Shown in pieces: positions 1 to 7,096 of a DNA stretch of 7,203 nt (position 1 is the stretch's first letter; each line of letters begins with the position of its first letter). The translations under genes and the position numbers were made by a program. This DNA is from an uncultured Lachnospiraceae bacterium (GTDB lineage: Bacteria; Bacillota_A; Clostridia; Lachnospirales; Lachnospiraceae), in NCBI GenBank assembly GCA_910588595.1, contig CAJUQU010000204.1, forward strand, positions 1 through 7,203. The letters are read 5' to 3'. The notes beneath the pieces are model-generated. The model was not told the DNA's origin and ran no database searches. It was given only the letters and a program-made list of their open reading frames with translations.

Positions 1-992
1 TCCCGCCCCATTTTTCCTGTCTGCCAGTTTATATATTCATCAACTGCCTCCCGTGCGTTTTGGTCAATTATACTGGAACTGGCCTGATTATTTCTTTCAA
101 TGTAAAATGTCACATCTACCTCAAATTCATCCTCTTCCGGAGCGGATACCCGGACATGATCTGTCAGCGGACGTACATCGTCTGCATTCAATGCCGATGT
201 CACTTCCGCCAGAACTGCGGAAGTGGGAAGAATGCTATTCTGCAGCAGAACCCGTACATCTACCACGCCAGGCTCCGGACTTGTAGCCACTACATCTGCA
301 ATGGCTGATGAAACCGATTTGGCATGGTGTATATAGCTGTTCATGGAGCCGGCCGTAGAGAAACTTTCCATGCTGTCACGCATGCGCTCATAATAATCGG
401 CGTCACTTTCCATTTCTGCCCCGCCACTGGTTTTTGTAATGTTTTCAACCTTAAGAAAACAGTCGTAGACATCAACAATCTCCCTTACCTGCCCCGGCGC
501 CAGATCATTTCCAACAATACCGGATAACTGACACTGGCCGTTTACATCTCCATATGTCCGTCCCGCAGGAATTTCCAGTTCCTCCAGGGTTTCAAATACT
601 ATTTCAATATTAAAAGAAATCCTGGTACCCTTAGGAATTATAATGCTTTGTTGCTGCGGTGCCGATATATGGCAGCGGAATACTGCTACCGCTGATGTCG
701 CGGGAAGTCTCTCAATGTCTTTATACAGCTCTGCAAGGCTGTCCAGATATTCTCCTTTCGCGTATCTCGGAACATTCTTTTTGGCTGTTTCATTGATAAG
801 TACACGCTGCTGCACAACGATCGCTGCACACCACGCGATAAAGATCCTCTCCGGGGAGGCAGGACGCATTTTATAATCAGCCCTTCCGTATTCCTTCATC
901 ATGTTTTCATATAATGCTATCATGCTGCTTTCTATTGTTTCCGTATCCGTCTCCAGGAACTGTATGTCTGGATATTCCCTCTTAAATATCAC
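1..992 (-). CDS. J: Baseplate wedge protein J (gp47/gpJ family), C-terminus cut off by window edge
   Basis: Structural baseplate protein of the gpJ/gp47 family, which forms the wedges around the central hub in contractile tails (counterpart of T4 gp6). The reading frame stays open from a GTG at 990-992 to the window edge, giving 330 residues; family members usually have about 370-390, so roughly the last 50 are missing. Visible hallmarks are FSTAGS at residues 211-216, SPEPGVVDVRVL near 238-249, the strongly conserved VRPLTDHV at 273-280, and an INWQTGKMGR segment at the edge. An in-frame TGA lies two codons upstream of the GTG, and the next ATG is only at residue 24, inside the expected N-terminal helix region, so GTG is the best start. 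The gene overlaps the end of the gp25-like gene by 11 bases, which implies coupled translation. Family assignment is confident; the exact start slightly less so. Confidence 0.93.
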   Translation of the reverse strand, partial: MIFKREYPDIQFLETDTETIESSMIALYENMMKEYGRADYKMRPASPERIFIAWCAAIVVQQRVLINETAKKNVPRYAKGEYLDSLAELYKDIERLPATSAVAVFRCHISAPQQQSIIIPKGTRISFNIEIVFETLEELEIPAGRTYGDVNGQCQLSGIVGNDLAPGQVREIVDVYDCFLKVENITKTSGGAEMESDADYYERMRDSMESFSTAGSMNSYIHHAKSVSSAIADVVATSPEPGVVDVRVLLQNSILPTSAVLAEVTSALNADDVRPLTDHVRVSAPEEDEFEVDVTFYIERNNQASSSIIDQNAREAVDEYINWQTGKMGR

Positions 993-1311
993 TGTCCCTC
1001 ACTCCCTCCAGTTCTATTACCGGGATCAGTCTCCCTGTCGAATCATCCCTGTCAAACGTCAGCCCTCCCAGGATTGCCCGCGGTTCATATTCTTCTATCT
1101 GGTCATATACATATCCCACAAGGGCATTTTCGGCAACAGGAAGGGGTCTACCATATAATTCGCCCGGGATCCCCATTCCGCGCAGCATGGGAGCCGATTT
1201 CTGAACCATGGATAAAATGACCGATATGTTCTGTACAACCTCCTGATAATCATTATCAGGTGCAAGATTTATGTTTCCTGGTACTTCCCCGTCTCCCCTT
1301 ATTCTCACCAT
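982..1311 (-). CDS. W: Baseplate protein W, gp25/GPW family (sheath initiator)
   Basis: A 109-residue protein of the GPW/gp25 family, which sits at the baseplate periphery and templates the first ring of the contractile sheath; TssE of type VI secretion is a relative. Visible core: a helix around residues 22-40 (EVVQNISVILSMV), then the turn with GIPGELYGRPLPV (47-59), a second helix (60-74) and the diagnostic EPR motif at residues 76-78 followed by a beta strand (LGGLTF). The length is typical. The ATG at 1309-1311 is backed by a perfect AGGAGG nine bases upstream. The gene starts 6 bases after the gpU-like gene ends, and its last 11 bases overlap the start of J, matching the W-J order of P2-like tails. 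Confidence 0.9.
   Translation of the reverse strand: MVRIRGDGEVPGNINLAPDNDYQEVVQNISVILSMVQKSAPMLRGMGIPGELYGRPLPVAENALVGYVYDQIEEYEPRAILGGLTFDRDDSTGRLIPVIELEGVRDSDI
996..1009 (-). promoter_or_regulatory. Ribosome binding site for J, inside the end of the gp25-like gene
   Basis: On the minus strand GGAGGG (1004-1009) lies 11 bases and GAGGG (996-1000) 3 bases before the GTG at 990-992. Neither spacing is ideal, but the in-frame stop just upstream excludes an earlier start, so this purine-rich tract supports the GTG choice. The site is embedded in the last codons of the preceding gene. Confidence 0.55.
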
Positions 1312-1317
1312 AATGTC

Positions 1318-1719
1318 CTACCTCCTGGGATATTCTTTCAGGGTTACATCAGCCCTGGCAGACAACAAGTTTCCATTTCCGTCAAAATACTTTAAACTGA
1401 CCGTACCTTTCTGTATGACCCATTTATAGTTTCCGTATATCATGCGTCCGATGACTAGCCTCCCCGTATACCCGCTGCGCACCATCTCCCGCAGTTTTTT
1501 AATCTCCTTCCATGGATCTACTCCTAAAAAAACGGAAAATTCCATCCCGAAAGATACCGTTTCTATTTCCGGTCCCTGGTACTCCAGCAGGTCAGCCTTA
1601 ATATGTCTGTCATGTGTGGCATATTTTGCTGAAAAATCCCATTTCATGTTATCAAATGTTTTCACTGTCTGGTCTGATACACTGAATACAAGATTCCCAA
1701 ATGCACCTATTCTGGCCAT
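1318..1719 (-). CDS. U: Tail protein U-like (P2 gpU family)
   Basis: A 133-residue protein that fits the P2 gpU family: N-terminal IGAFGNLVFSVS (4-15), a central LLEYQGPEIETVSFGMEF stretch (44-61) matching the family's Leu-x-Gly-Pro strand, the LGVDPWKEIKKLREM helix (65-79), a KWVIQKGTV strand (99-107), and the FDGNGN turn (112-117) before the final DVTLKEY strand. In P2 gpU is essential for tail assembly. In R-type pyocins, as far as I recall, the equivalent subunit ('ripcord') links hub and sheath. The ATG overlaps the stop of V by one base (TAATG), with a G-run (1729-1734) nine bases upstream as a weak ribosome site. Its location between V and W differs from P2, where U sits between T and X. 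The assignment rests on remembered family patterns, not a search. Confidence 0.82.
   Translation of the reverse strand: MARIGAFGNLVFSVSDQTVKTFDNMKWDFSAKYATHDRHIKADLLEYQGPEIETVSFGMEFSVFLGVDPWKEIKKLREMVRSGYTGRLVIGRMIYGNYKWVIQKGTVSLKYFDGNGNLLSARADVTLKEYPRR
1321..1326 (-). promoter_or_regulatory. Strong Shine-Dalgarno site for W
   Basis: AGGAGG on the minus strand, nine bases before the ATG at 1309-1311 and located in the last codons of the gpU-like gene. It is the best consensus ribosome site in the window, which fits the gene's position after the only real gap (6 bases) among the baseplate genes. Confidence 0.8.
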
Positions 1720-2033
1720 TATCTTATGCCCCCCAGTATGTAGCCTTCCCCGTCACCATCTGGTACCATGATGCACAGCACGAGGTCGCCCTGCTGCGGT
1801 ATCCACGGTGCAAGATATGCTTCATGTTCATGCCCCTGGGTCTCCCCGACCCTGTCTCCATTCCTTTCTCCGGCAGAAGGCACAACAGTTCCGGAATGTG
1901 CAAGTATGTGCAGTTCCCCAGAAATTATGCCGCCTTTATCCCCAAACTTCACACGTGCTTTCAGTCTGCCCGCATCAACATTGTGTACGGTTCCCTTCCG
2001 CACAAGATTCTTTAATTCTGTAATGTCTGCCAT
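1719..2033 (-). CDS. V: Short baseplate assembly protein V, OB-fold domain only (gpV/gp45-like)
   Basis: A 104-residue protein resembling the OB-fold part of phage baseplate V proteins (P2 gpV, Mu gp45, T4 gp5 N-terminal domain), which sit beneath the hub trimer. Supporting features: VRKGTVHNVDAGRLKARVKF (11-30), typical of the first two strands; APWIPQQGDLVLCIMVPDGD (75-94), matching the family's 'W-x-P-x-x-G-x-x-V-L' signature; and the terminal GYILGGI. The chain ends right after the OB domain, so the triple-stranded beta-helix spike of P2 gpV is absent. Residues 68-71 read HEHE in a loop, of unknown meaning. The start overlaps the TGA of D by one base (TGATG), with GGAGG at 2041-2045 seven bases upstream. 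The best alternative is a general tail-lysozyme-like OB protein with the same location. Confidence 0.82.
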   Translation of the reverse strand: MADITELKNLVRKGTVHNVDAGRLKARVKFGDKGGIISGELHILAHSGTVVPSAGERNGDRVGETQGHEHEAYLAPWIPQQGDLVLCIMVPDGDGEGYILGGIR

Positions 2034-3307
2034 CAGTACCCCTCCAATACCTGCTGTAATGTCAGGTCAACAGTATATCCTCCAAAAAAATTATGTTTGG
2101 CCTGTGTCACCTTATATTTCCTGTCAAAATTCTGAAAACCCTGCAGGATGACAGTTATCCCCGCCACCATTGTCACGTCTCCGGCTATCTTTAACTTTAC
2201 CCCGTATTCCTTCGTATTTTTTTCCCGGAGCCGCTTCCTCGCAAGTTCCTGTGCTTCTGTCCTGTTGCACACCTTTTCGTTTATGTCCAGTGTCTGTCCC
2301 GTCCCTGCCCCAGGATCTGGCGTAAAGGTATACTCAATCGTCTTTTTGCTGTCCGGGTCCGTGTATGACACGTGACAGCTTGTATATGCCGTGTCGGTCA
2401 GGCTGGTATCCATTTTGTACGATATGATGTCGCTGTCCCCCCTCCTGAATGTCCTGACAGGAGGTTTTTCATCATATTCCGCCATGCCGTATACTACAAC
2501 CGTCATATCCGTAACCTTTAACGCCATTCCCGCCGCATGGCACAGATCCTGCAGAAACCTTATGTCTGACTTCTGCACCTGCTCCTTACGTTTGTATTTT
2601 GGGTTTTCATGAGATTCATACATCAGTTTCAATCCGCTTTTGCTGGCGATCTCCTCAGCTATACCTTTCAGCGTGTAATTCTCCCATGCCCTTGATTTTC
2701 TTTCCATACGCAGCGTGGATGCCGTATATGGAACAGAAGTCCCTTTTACTGTTATTTTTCCAGGAGGACCGGACATATTGATGCTGTCGATCTCAAACGT
2801 GCCTATGTTGAGCGTCACACTTTCACCGGTATCGTTCCAGTTTTTCTGCACCAGCACCGCAGTGACAAGTCTGGGCGACGCCGTCCCAAATTCCCCCTGT
2901 ACGTTTTCTCCCCCGCCTGATGATTTACCTGAAACTGTTATCCTGAACACCTGTCCCGGATAAATCAGGTTCGGATTGGGGATATTGTTTTCCTGTGCTA
3001 TCTGCGGATATTTTGTCCCGCTCCCCAGATAACGGGAAGCAATCCCCCAGAGCGTATCACCACGTTTCACAACATAATTGACCACTTCCACGTCTGCGTG
3101 GCTCTCCTTCACAGGCGGCGTGAGGAGATGTCCCAGCATGCTGTTCTCACGGTCCTCATACTCAATCTGGAAATCATCCGTACTGTCATCTTCATTGTCG
3201 GTATATGTCGCGCCAGTCAGATGCATGTTCATGTCATCTGTCGGGTTTTCAACATTTTCAAATTTGAGACGGAGTTCCACCCTCCTGGCAATCTGCACCC
3301 TGGTCAT
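2033..3307 (-). CDS. D: Baseplate hub protein D (phage late control gene D family) with inserted LysM domain
   Basis: Central hub of the baseplate, relative of P2 gpD, Mu gp44, T4 gp27 and VgrG N-termini; it forms a ring that caps the tail tube and receives V. In 424 residues: an N-terminal gpD segment (about 5-67, with ATYTDNEDDSTDDFQIEYEDR at 33-53), a LysM domain (about 77-125; YVVKRGDTLWGIASRYLG and NLIYPGQVFRI are classic), a Gly/Ser-rich linker (126-145), then the rest of gpD: GTFEIDSINMSGPPGKITVKGTS (169-191, given here as the family's 'FEID-x(5)-GPP' signature), SRAWENYTLKGIAEEIA (205-221), ENPKYKRKEQ, and a C-terminal FFGGYTVDLTL. The start is taken at 3305-3307: it overlaps the stop of X as ATGA and has AGGGGG eight bases upstream. 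An ATG seven codons earlier (3328) lacks a ribosome site. Confidence 0.92.
   Translation of the reverse strand: MTRVQIARRVELRLKFENVENPTDDMNMHLTGATYTDNEDDSTDDFQIEYEDRENSMLGHLLTPPVKESHADVEVVNYVVKRGDTLWGIASRYLGSGTKYPQIAQENNIPNPNLIYPGQVFRITVSGKSSGGGENVQGEFGTASPRLVTAVLVQKNWNDTGESVTLNIGTFEIDSINMSGPPGKITVKGTSVPYTASTLRMERKSRAWENYTLKGIAEEIASKSGLKLMYESHENPKYKRKEQVQKSDIRFLQDLCHAAGMALKVTDMTVVVYGMAEYDEKPPVRTFRRGDSDIISYKMDTSLTDTAYTSCHVSYTDPDSKKTIEYTFTPDPGAGTGQTLDINEKVCNRTEAQELARKRLREKNTKEYGVKLKIAGDVTMVAGITVILQGFQNFDRKYKVTQAKHNFFGGYTVDLTLQQVLEGY
2039..2045 (-). promoter_or_regulatory. Ribosome binding site for V inside the last codons of D
   Basis: GGAGGGG on the minus strand, with GGAGG seven bases ahead of the V ATG. 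It is part of the codons for the final Leu-Glu-Gly of D. Together with the TGATG stop/start overlap, it points to V being translated by ribosomes finishing D. Confidence 0.75.
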
Positions 3308-3519
3308 AACAGCCGCCCCCTTTTCCATGGAGGAAGTTCCATATTCGCCCGCTGTTCAATATCAGGAATAATAAGGGTTATCCCGGCTGGAAACACAAAA
3401 AAACCGGCATAGTCTGCATTTGCCCTTATAAGCTGATCCAGATAAAGGACGCTTCCCATCTGCTCATATGCTACCTTGTCCCACATGTCCCCAGATATAG
3501 TCGTATAAATTTTAGGCAT
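3304..3519 (-). CDS. X: Small LysM-type tail protein X (P2 gpX family)
   Basis: A 71-residue protein of the gpX tail family, whose LysM-like fold acts as a structural glue between hub, tube and wedges rather than a cell-wall enzyme. The pattern is characteristic: IYTTISGDMWDKVAYEQMGS (4-23), LDQLIRAN (28-35), then FVFPAGITLIIPD (41-53) and a C-terminal LPPWKRG; P2 X has a similar length. A longer frame opens at 3567, but the extra 16 residues lie inside the coding end of the tape measure and do not resemble the family. The chosen ATG at 3517-3519 overlaps the tape measure stop by 8 bases, with AAAGGCGG seven bases upstream. The gene lies between tape measure and D, as the X gene does in P2-like and PBSX-like tail clusters. 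Confidence 0.88.
   Translation of the reverse strand: MPKIYTTISGDMWDKVAYEQMGSVLYLDQLIRANADYAGFFVFPAGITLIIPDIEQRANMELPPWKRGRLL
3316..3321 (-). promoter_or_regulatory. Ribosome binding site choosing the D start
   Basis: AGGGGG on the minus strand, eight bases before the ATG at 3305-3307. The alternative ATG at 3326-3328 is preceded by a pyrimidine-rich CTTCCTCC with no ribosome site, so this tract decides for the shorter D start with the ATGA overlap. Confidence 0.65.
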
Positions 3520-6500
3520 ATGCCGACCGCCTTTCATTATCTGCCCTCTTTTCCAGCAGTTCCTCAAGTTTCTGTACCAGACCTGTATTTATCACCCTGT
3601 CCATTACTTCCTCAAAACCTTCTGGTTCCTTTCCGTCCACATGGATTTCATTAGTGTTATATACGGTAATATTTGTCCCCCCATAGTGGCTGTCCTGCGC
3701 ATTTACAATATTCTGCGGCTGCGTGTATGCCTGGGGCTGCACCGTCTGGATATCCATATAACTGTCGGAAAGTTCCCTTTTTATGCCGGCTGTCTGCGCT
3801 GCATTCAGTACCTTCTCGCCACCGTTCATAAATATCAGCTCCGGTCCGTTTTCCCCCACAACGGAAAACCCAGGTTCTGCCGATATGGTTCCTGAAGCAT
3901 ATCTTTTTCTTTTTTTCGTACCGGCAGCACTTCCAAAACCTCCCGAATTCCCCAGCGCCCCCAAGGCCTGTGATGCAATGCCTGCATAGGCGTTCTGCAC
4001 TTGCGGCACCATCATTCCCGCACCATCAATGAACCCCTGTATCGTTGCCTTTCCAGCTTCTGCCGCCTCGCTCTCCAGGTTCATCGCGTCTATATCCTCC
4101 GCCAGTTCCAATCCCAGCTCATCCATCTGTCGCGTAAATTCCATGGAAACATCCGCGATGCTTGCCGCCGCCTCTGCCTGCTGTGCCTGCAGATCCTGCC
4201 AGTTTTCGACCATGTCCTGCAATTCCTCATCGCTTGCGGACGCCATTCCCGCAATTGCATTCACGCTCTCCTGCGACCCGTCCGCAAAGCTGGCGATCAC
4301 GGCACTTAATCCTTCGATCTCATTTGTGCGCCCAGACAGTAGCTGCAGGTTCGCATTGTAATCCTGCCAGTACGCCGTCTGGGATTCCATCGCACTGTTC
4401 ATGTCCGCCACACTCGTCTGCGTCACCTTTGCCGCCTCGTCCCACAGGCTGTACTGCCCGGAGATGCTGTCATATGCCGCATCATACAACTCCTGATATG
4501 CTTCCGTCAGCGCCGCTGCCTCCTGTGATACCAGACCGATAGTCAGCGAAACCTCTGATTCCTGCTCCGCTATCTGTGCGGCAGCTTCCGCCGCCTCACG
4601 CTCCGCCGCTGTCATGGACTCGATCGCCGCTTCTGCCGATGTAATCACCTCTTCGGCTTCTTTCACCGCTTCGCTGTCCGCCTCGATGGCTTTCTCAAGG
4701 TTCGCCTGTTCCTGTTTTGCCTGCTTAATCTCCTCGTTATATGACTCCATGGCATCTTCCAGGCTGTAATACTCCTCTGTCAGATAGTTGTAGTACTCCG
4801 TCATATACCCTGTTTCTTCACAGTTTTTCTGTGCTGCAGTCTTTGCCTCATCTAACAGCTCGTTCATACGTGCAGATGCCTTCGCCTGGTTTTCCATCGC
4901 CATCTGTTCTTTAAAATGCGCCTGTGTCAGCCTGATACTGTTTTCCTCTGCCTCGATCATGACCGCGCTGTACTCGTCATACAGGCTGTTCAGGTATTCC
5001 TGCTGCGCCTGTTTTTCCGCATTCTGTTTCCAGGCCTCCGTCTGCTCCCTCAGCGCTTCCGTCCCGCCCTGTATGGAATTAGTCTGCAGATCGATCTGGC
5101 CTGCCAGTTCGGGCACCTGCCGCGTCAGGAGTTCCAGTATGTTATGGTACTCCTGGTTCTCCTCAACATTGCCCCCTGTCGCCGCCTCGATTTCTTCAAG
5201 CCGTGCGATATAATTTTCCGCGACGGATGCCGTGGCAGTCATATTCACGGAAGACGCATCATAATTTTCCGCTGCCTGGGACATGGCTTCATCCATATCC
5301 CGTGCAGCCTCTGTCAGTTCGCCGACGGTCGGGATGCCTTCATTGGCTGCTGATGTCATGCCAACTATGGCTGCTGCCAGTGCTGCCACTGCCGACGCAG
5401 CCGCAATGGCGATTCCGACAGGTCCTGTAAAGAGAGAAGTAAGATTCAGGAGCTTAACTACCTTAATGGCTGCTGCCAGCGCCGTCATCCCCCCGACAGA
5501 AGTCCCGATGACACCCGCGAATGTCGTAACCGCTTTTACAAGCGCCGGGTGCTTATCTATAAATTCCTTTAATTTCGAAAAAACATCCGCTGCAACCTTG
5601 TATACTTTTGTCATTTCCGGCGTAAACTGCTCTCCTATAGCAATCGTGACACCCTCCCATGCAGACTGTGCCAGTTTCAGCTGCCCGTTCATGTTGTCCA
5701 TCTTGATCTTTGCCATCCTTGACGCCGCGCCGCTGCATTCATTGATTGACTGCGACAGGGATTCATAATCCTTATCCGTCGCATTTATGACTGCCAGCAG
5801 CCCGTTGTAGCCGCGCTGTCCGGCCAGAGCCATGGCATTGCTGACCTTTTCCGCTTCCGACATCTGTTCAAAGCATCCACGCAGCTCGTTTATGGTTTCA
5901 GCAAAAGTCTTCATGGTTCCGTCTGCTTTTAATGCCGTAAACTCATATTCTCCCAGCCCTGCACCTGTCAGTGTCGCGCCTTCCAGGAGCCCGTTAAACG
6001 TATTTTTGAGCGCCGTTCCTGCTATGCTGCCTTTGATGCCGCTGTTTGCCATCAGTCCGACCGCAACCGATACATCTTCTATGCTGTAACCCAGCGCCCC
6101 GGCTATGCTCGCAGACTGTTTAAACGTTTCCCCCATAATGGAGACACTTGTATTACTGTTTGTAGCCGTCGCTGCAAGCACATCCGCAAAACGTGCCGTT
6201 TCCGAAGCGGACATTCCGAACGCCGTGAGATTATCCGTGACAATGTCGGACACCATCGCAAGATCCTCTCCTGATGCCGCCGCAAGCTGGATCACCCCGT
6301 CCAGCCCCTGCAGCATGTCAGACGCCCCCCAGCCCGCCATGCCCATGTATGTCATTGCCTCGGCGGATTCCTGCGCCGTATATTTTGTTTCCGCCCCCAT
6401 CTCCTTGGCCAGCCCGGACAGGCTTTCCATCTCGCGCACATTTGCACCGGAAAGGGCTTCCACCGTGGACATTGTCTCCTCAAATTCCCCTGCAACGCTG

Positions 6501-7084
6501 ATACATTCCGCATATGCCTCTGCTATTTCTTTCAGCGCGGCTGCTATTCCTGCAGTTGAAAGGGCGGAAGATATTGTATTTATTGCATCAGCACTTTCGG
6601 AGCCAAAATCCTGCGCGCTTTCCGCTGCCTCCTCCTGCCTGGTTTTCAGGGACTGCATCTCGGTCTCCAGGCGCCTGCTTTCGCCTGTAAGGTTCCCTGT
6701 ATCAATACCCGCCTGCTGCAGTGCGGCTCCCATCTGGTGCAGTTTTTCCTCCTGCCTCCCTAGCGATGACGTGGTTTTGTCTATCTGCTGCTGCTTGGAT
6801 GCCAGCCTGTTCTCCAGGGAAGCAGAAGATCCCTCGGTTTCCCTGATTTCCCTCTGTATGTTGTCATACTGCTGCTGTAACAGTGCCAGTTTCTTCTGTG
6901 TCGTCTCGACCGCCGACTGCTGCTTCTGGTATGCGGATATGTCGGACTGTGTCCTGTTCAGCATCCCTATCTCTTTCTGCATGGCGGCAACAGCAGACTG
7001 CGCTTCCTTGAAAACACCTTTGTATGAGCCGTTTAACTGCGCACTCAGTTTAAACGCCATTTCAAATTCTTTCCTGTCTCCCAT
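3512..7084 (-). CDS. T: Phage tail tape measure protein (TP901-like core)
   Basis: Sets tail length, fills the tail tube and is ejected ahead of the DNA. In 1190 residues: a short AFKLSAQLNGSYKGVF start (10-25), a Gln/Glu/Lys-rich coiled coil (about 25-155), the conserved tape measure core (about 195-435, with AETKYTAQESAEAMTYMGMA at 231-250 and GIKGSIAGTALKNTF at 349-363), two hydrophobic segments (about 517-545 and 551-579), a long acidic helical region (about 620-850), a basic KKRKR patch (1057-1061), the frequent C-terminal motif PGFSVVGENGPELIFMNGGE (1071-1090), and a final helical tail ending NERRSAYA. The hydrophobic pair may help DNA cross the inner membrane. The ATG at 7082-7084 is 12 bases after the previous stop, with AGGG ten bases upstream; an ATG at residue 9 is possible, but the earlier start fits the family better. 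The end overlaps X by 8 bases. Confidence 0.95.
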   Translation of the reverse strand: MGDRKEFEMAFKLSAQLNGSYKGVFKEAQSAVAAMQKEIGMLNRTQSDISAYQKQQSAVETTQKKLALLQQQYDNIQREIRETEGSSASLENRLASKQQQIDKTTSSLGRQEEKLHQMGAALQQAGIDTGNLTGESRRLETEMQSLKTRQEEAAESAQDFGSESADAINTISSALSTAGIAAALKEIAEAYAECISVAGEFEETMSTVEALSGANVREMESLSGLAKEMGAETKYTAQESAEAMTYMGMAGWGASDMLQGLDGVIQLAAASGEDLAMVSDIVTDNLTAFGMSASETARFADVLAATATNSNTSVSIMGETFKQSASIAGALGYSIEDVSVAVGLMANSGIKGSIAGTALKNTFNGLLEGATLTGAGLGEYEFTALKADGTMKTFAETINELRGCFEQMSEAEKVSNAMALAGQRGYNGLLAVINATDKDYESLSQSINECSGAASRMAKIKMDNMNGQLKLAQSAWEGVTIAIGEQFTPEMTKVYKVAADVFSKLKEFIDKHPALVKAVTTFAGVIGTSVGGMTALAAAIKVVKLLNLTSLFTGPVGIAIAAASAVAALAAAIVGMTSAANEGIPTVGELTEAARDMDEAMSQAAENYDASSVNMTATASVAENYIARLEEIEAATGGNVEENQEYHNILELLTRQVPELAGQIDLQTNSIQGGTEALREQTEAWKQNAEKQAQQEYLNSLYDEYSAVMIEAEENSIRLTQAHFKEQMAMENQAKASARMNELLDEAKTAAQKNCEETGYMTEYYNYLTEEYYSLEDAMESYNEEIKQAKQEQANLEKAIEADSEAVKEAEEVITSAEAAIESMTAAEREAAEAAAQIAEQESEVSLTIGLVSQEAAALTEAYQELYDAAYDSISGQYSLWDEAAKVTQTSVADMNSAMESQTAYWQDYNANLQLLSGRTNEIEGLSAVIASFADGSQESVNAIAGMASASDEELQDMVENWQDLQAQQAEAAASIADVSMEFTRQMDELGLELAEDIDAMNLESEAAEAGKATIQGFIDGAGMMVPQVQNAYAGIASQALGALGNSGGFGSAAGTKKRKRYASGTISAEPGFSVVGENGPELIFMNGGEKVLNAAQTAGIKRELSDSYMDIQTVQPQAYTQPQNIVNAQDSHYGGTNITVYNTNEIHVDGKEPEGFEEVMDRVINTGLVQKLEELLEKRADNERRSAYA
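3527..3534 (-). promoter_or_regulatory. Ribosome binding site choosing the X start
   Basis: AAAGGCGG on the minus strand, seven bases before the ATG at 3517-3519 and within the last codons of the tape measure gene. It favours this start over the in-frame ATGs at 3567 and 3537. Confidence 0.55.
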
Positions 7085-7096
7085 CTGCCTGTTTCC

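Noticed and set aside
1768..2151. Plus-strand open frame of 127 codons across V and the end of D
   Set aside because: It runs antisense to two well-supported coupled genes, has no family resemblance and has no ribosome site.
3308..3328. Longer start for D at 3328
   Set aside because: There is no Shine-Dalgarno sequence, only pyrimidines upstream. The ATGA overlap start at 3307 with AGGGGG is better.
982..3519. Type VI secretion or extracellular injection system instead of a phage tail
   Set aside because: D, X, U, V, W and J all resemble P2-like phage components. No VgrG-length hub, TssB/TssC-type sheath, ClpV or AAA+ ATPase is seen, although the window is too small to exclude a tailocin.
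3520..3567. Longer N-terminus for protein X starting at 3567
   Set aside because: The 16 extra residues overlap the coding end of the tape measure and look like its antiphase reading. The start at 3519 has a ribosome site and matches the family N-terminus.
4162..4542. Plus-strand proline-rich open frame of 126 codons, and neighbouring plus-strand frames at 4029-4361 and 4916-5353
   Set aside because: These are antisense shadows of the Gln/Glu/Ala-rich helical part of the tape measure, with composition typical of out-of-frame reading.
5350..5536. Two adjacent hydrophobic stretches in the tape measure that could suggest a holin or an embedded membrane protein
   Set aside because: They are in frame within the large tape measure gene, where such segments are common, and there is no separate start signal.
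5283..5768. Plus-strand open frame of 161 codons opposite the tape measure gene
   Set aside because: It is a low-complexity Ala/Ser/Val reading of the antisense of an alanine-rich coding region. It has no ribosome site and no recognisable domain, and the minus-strand gene is certain.
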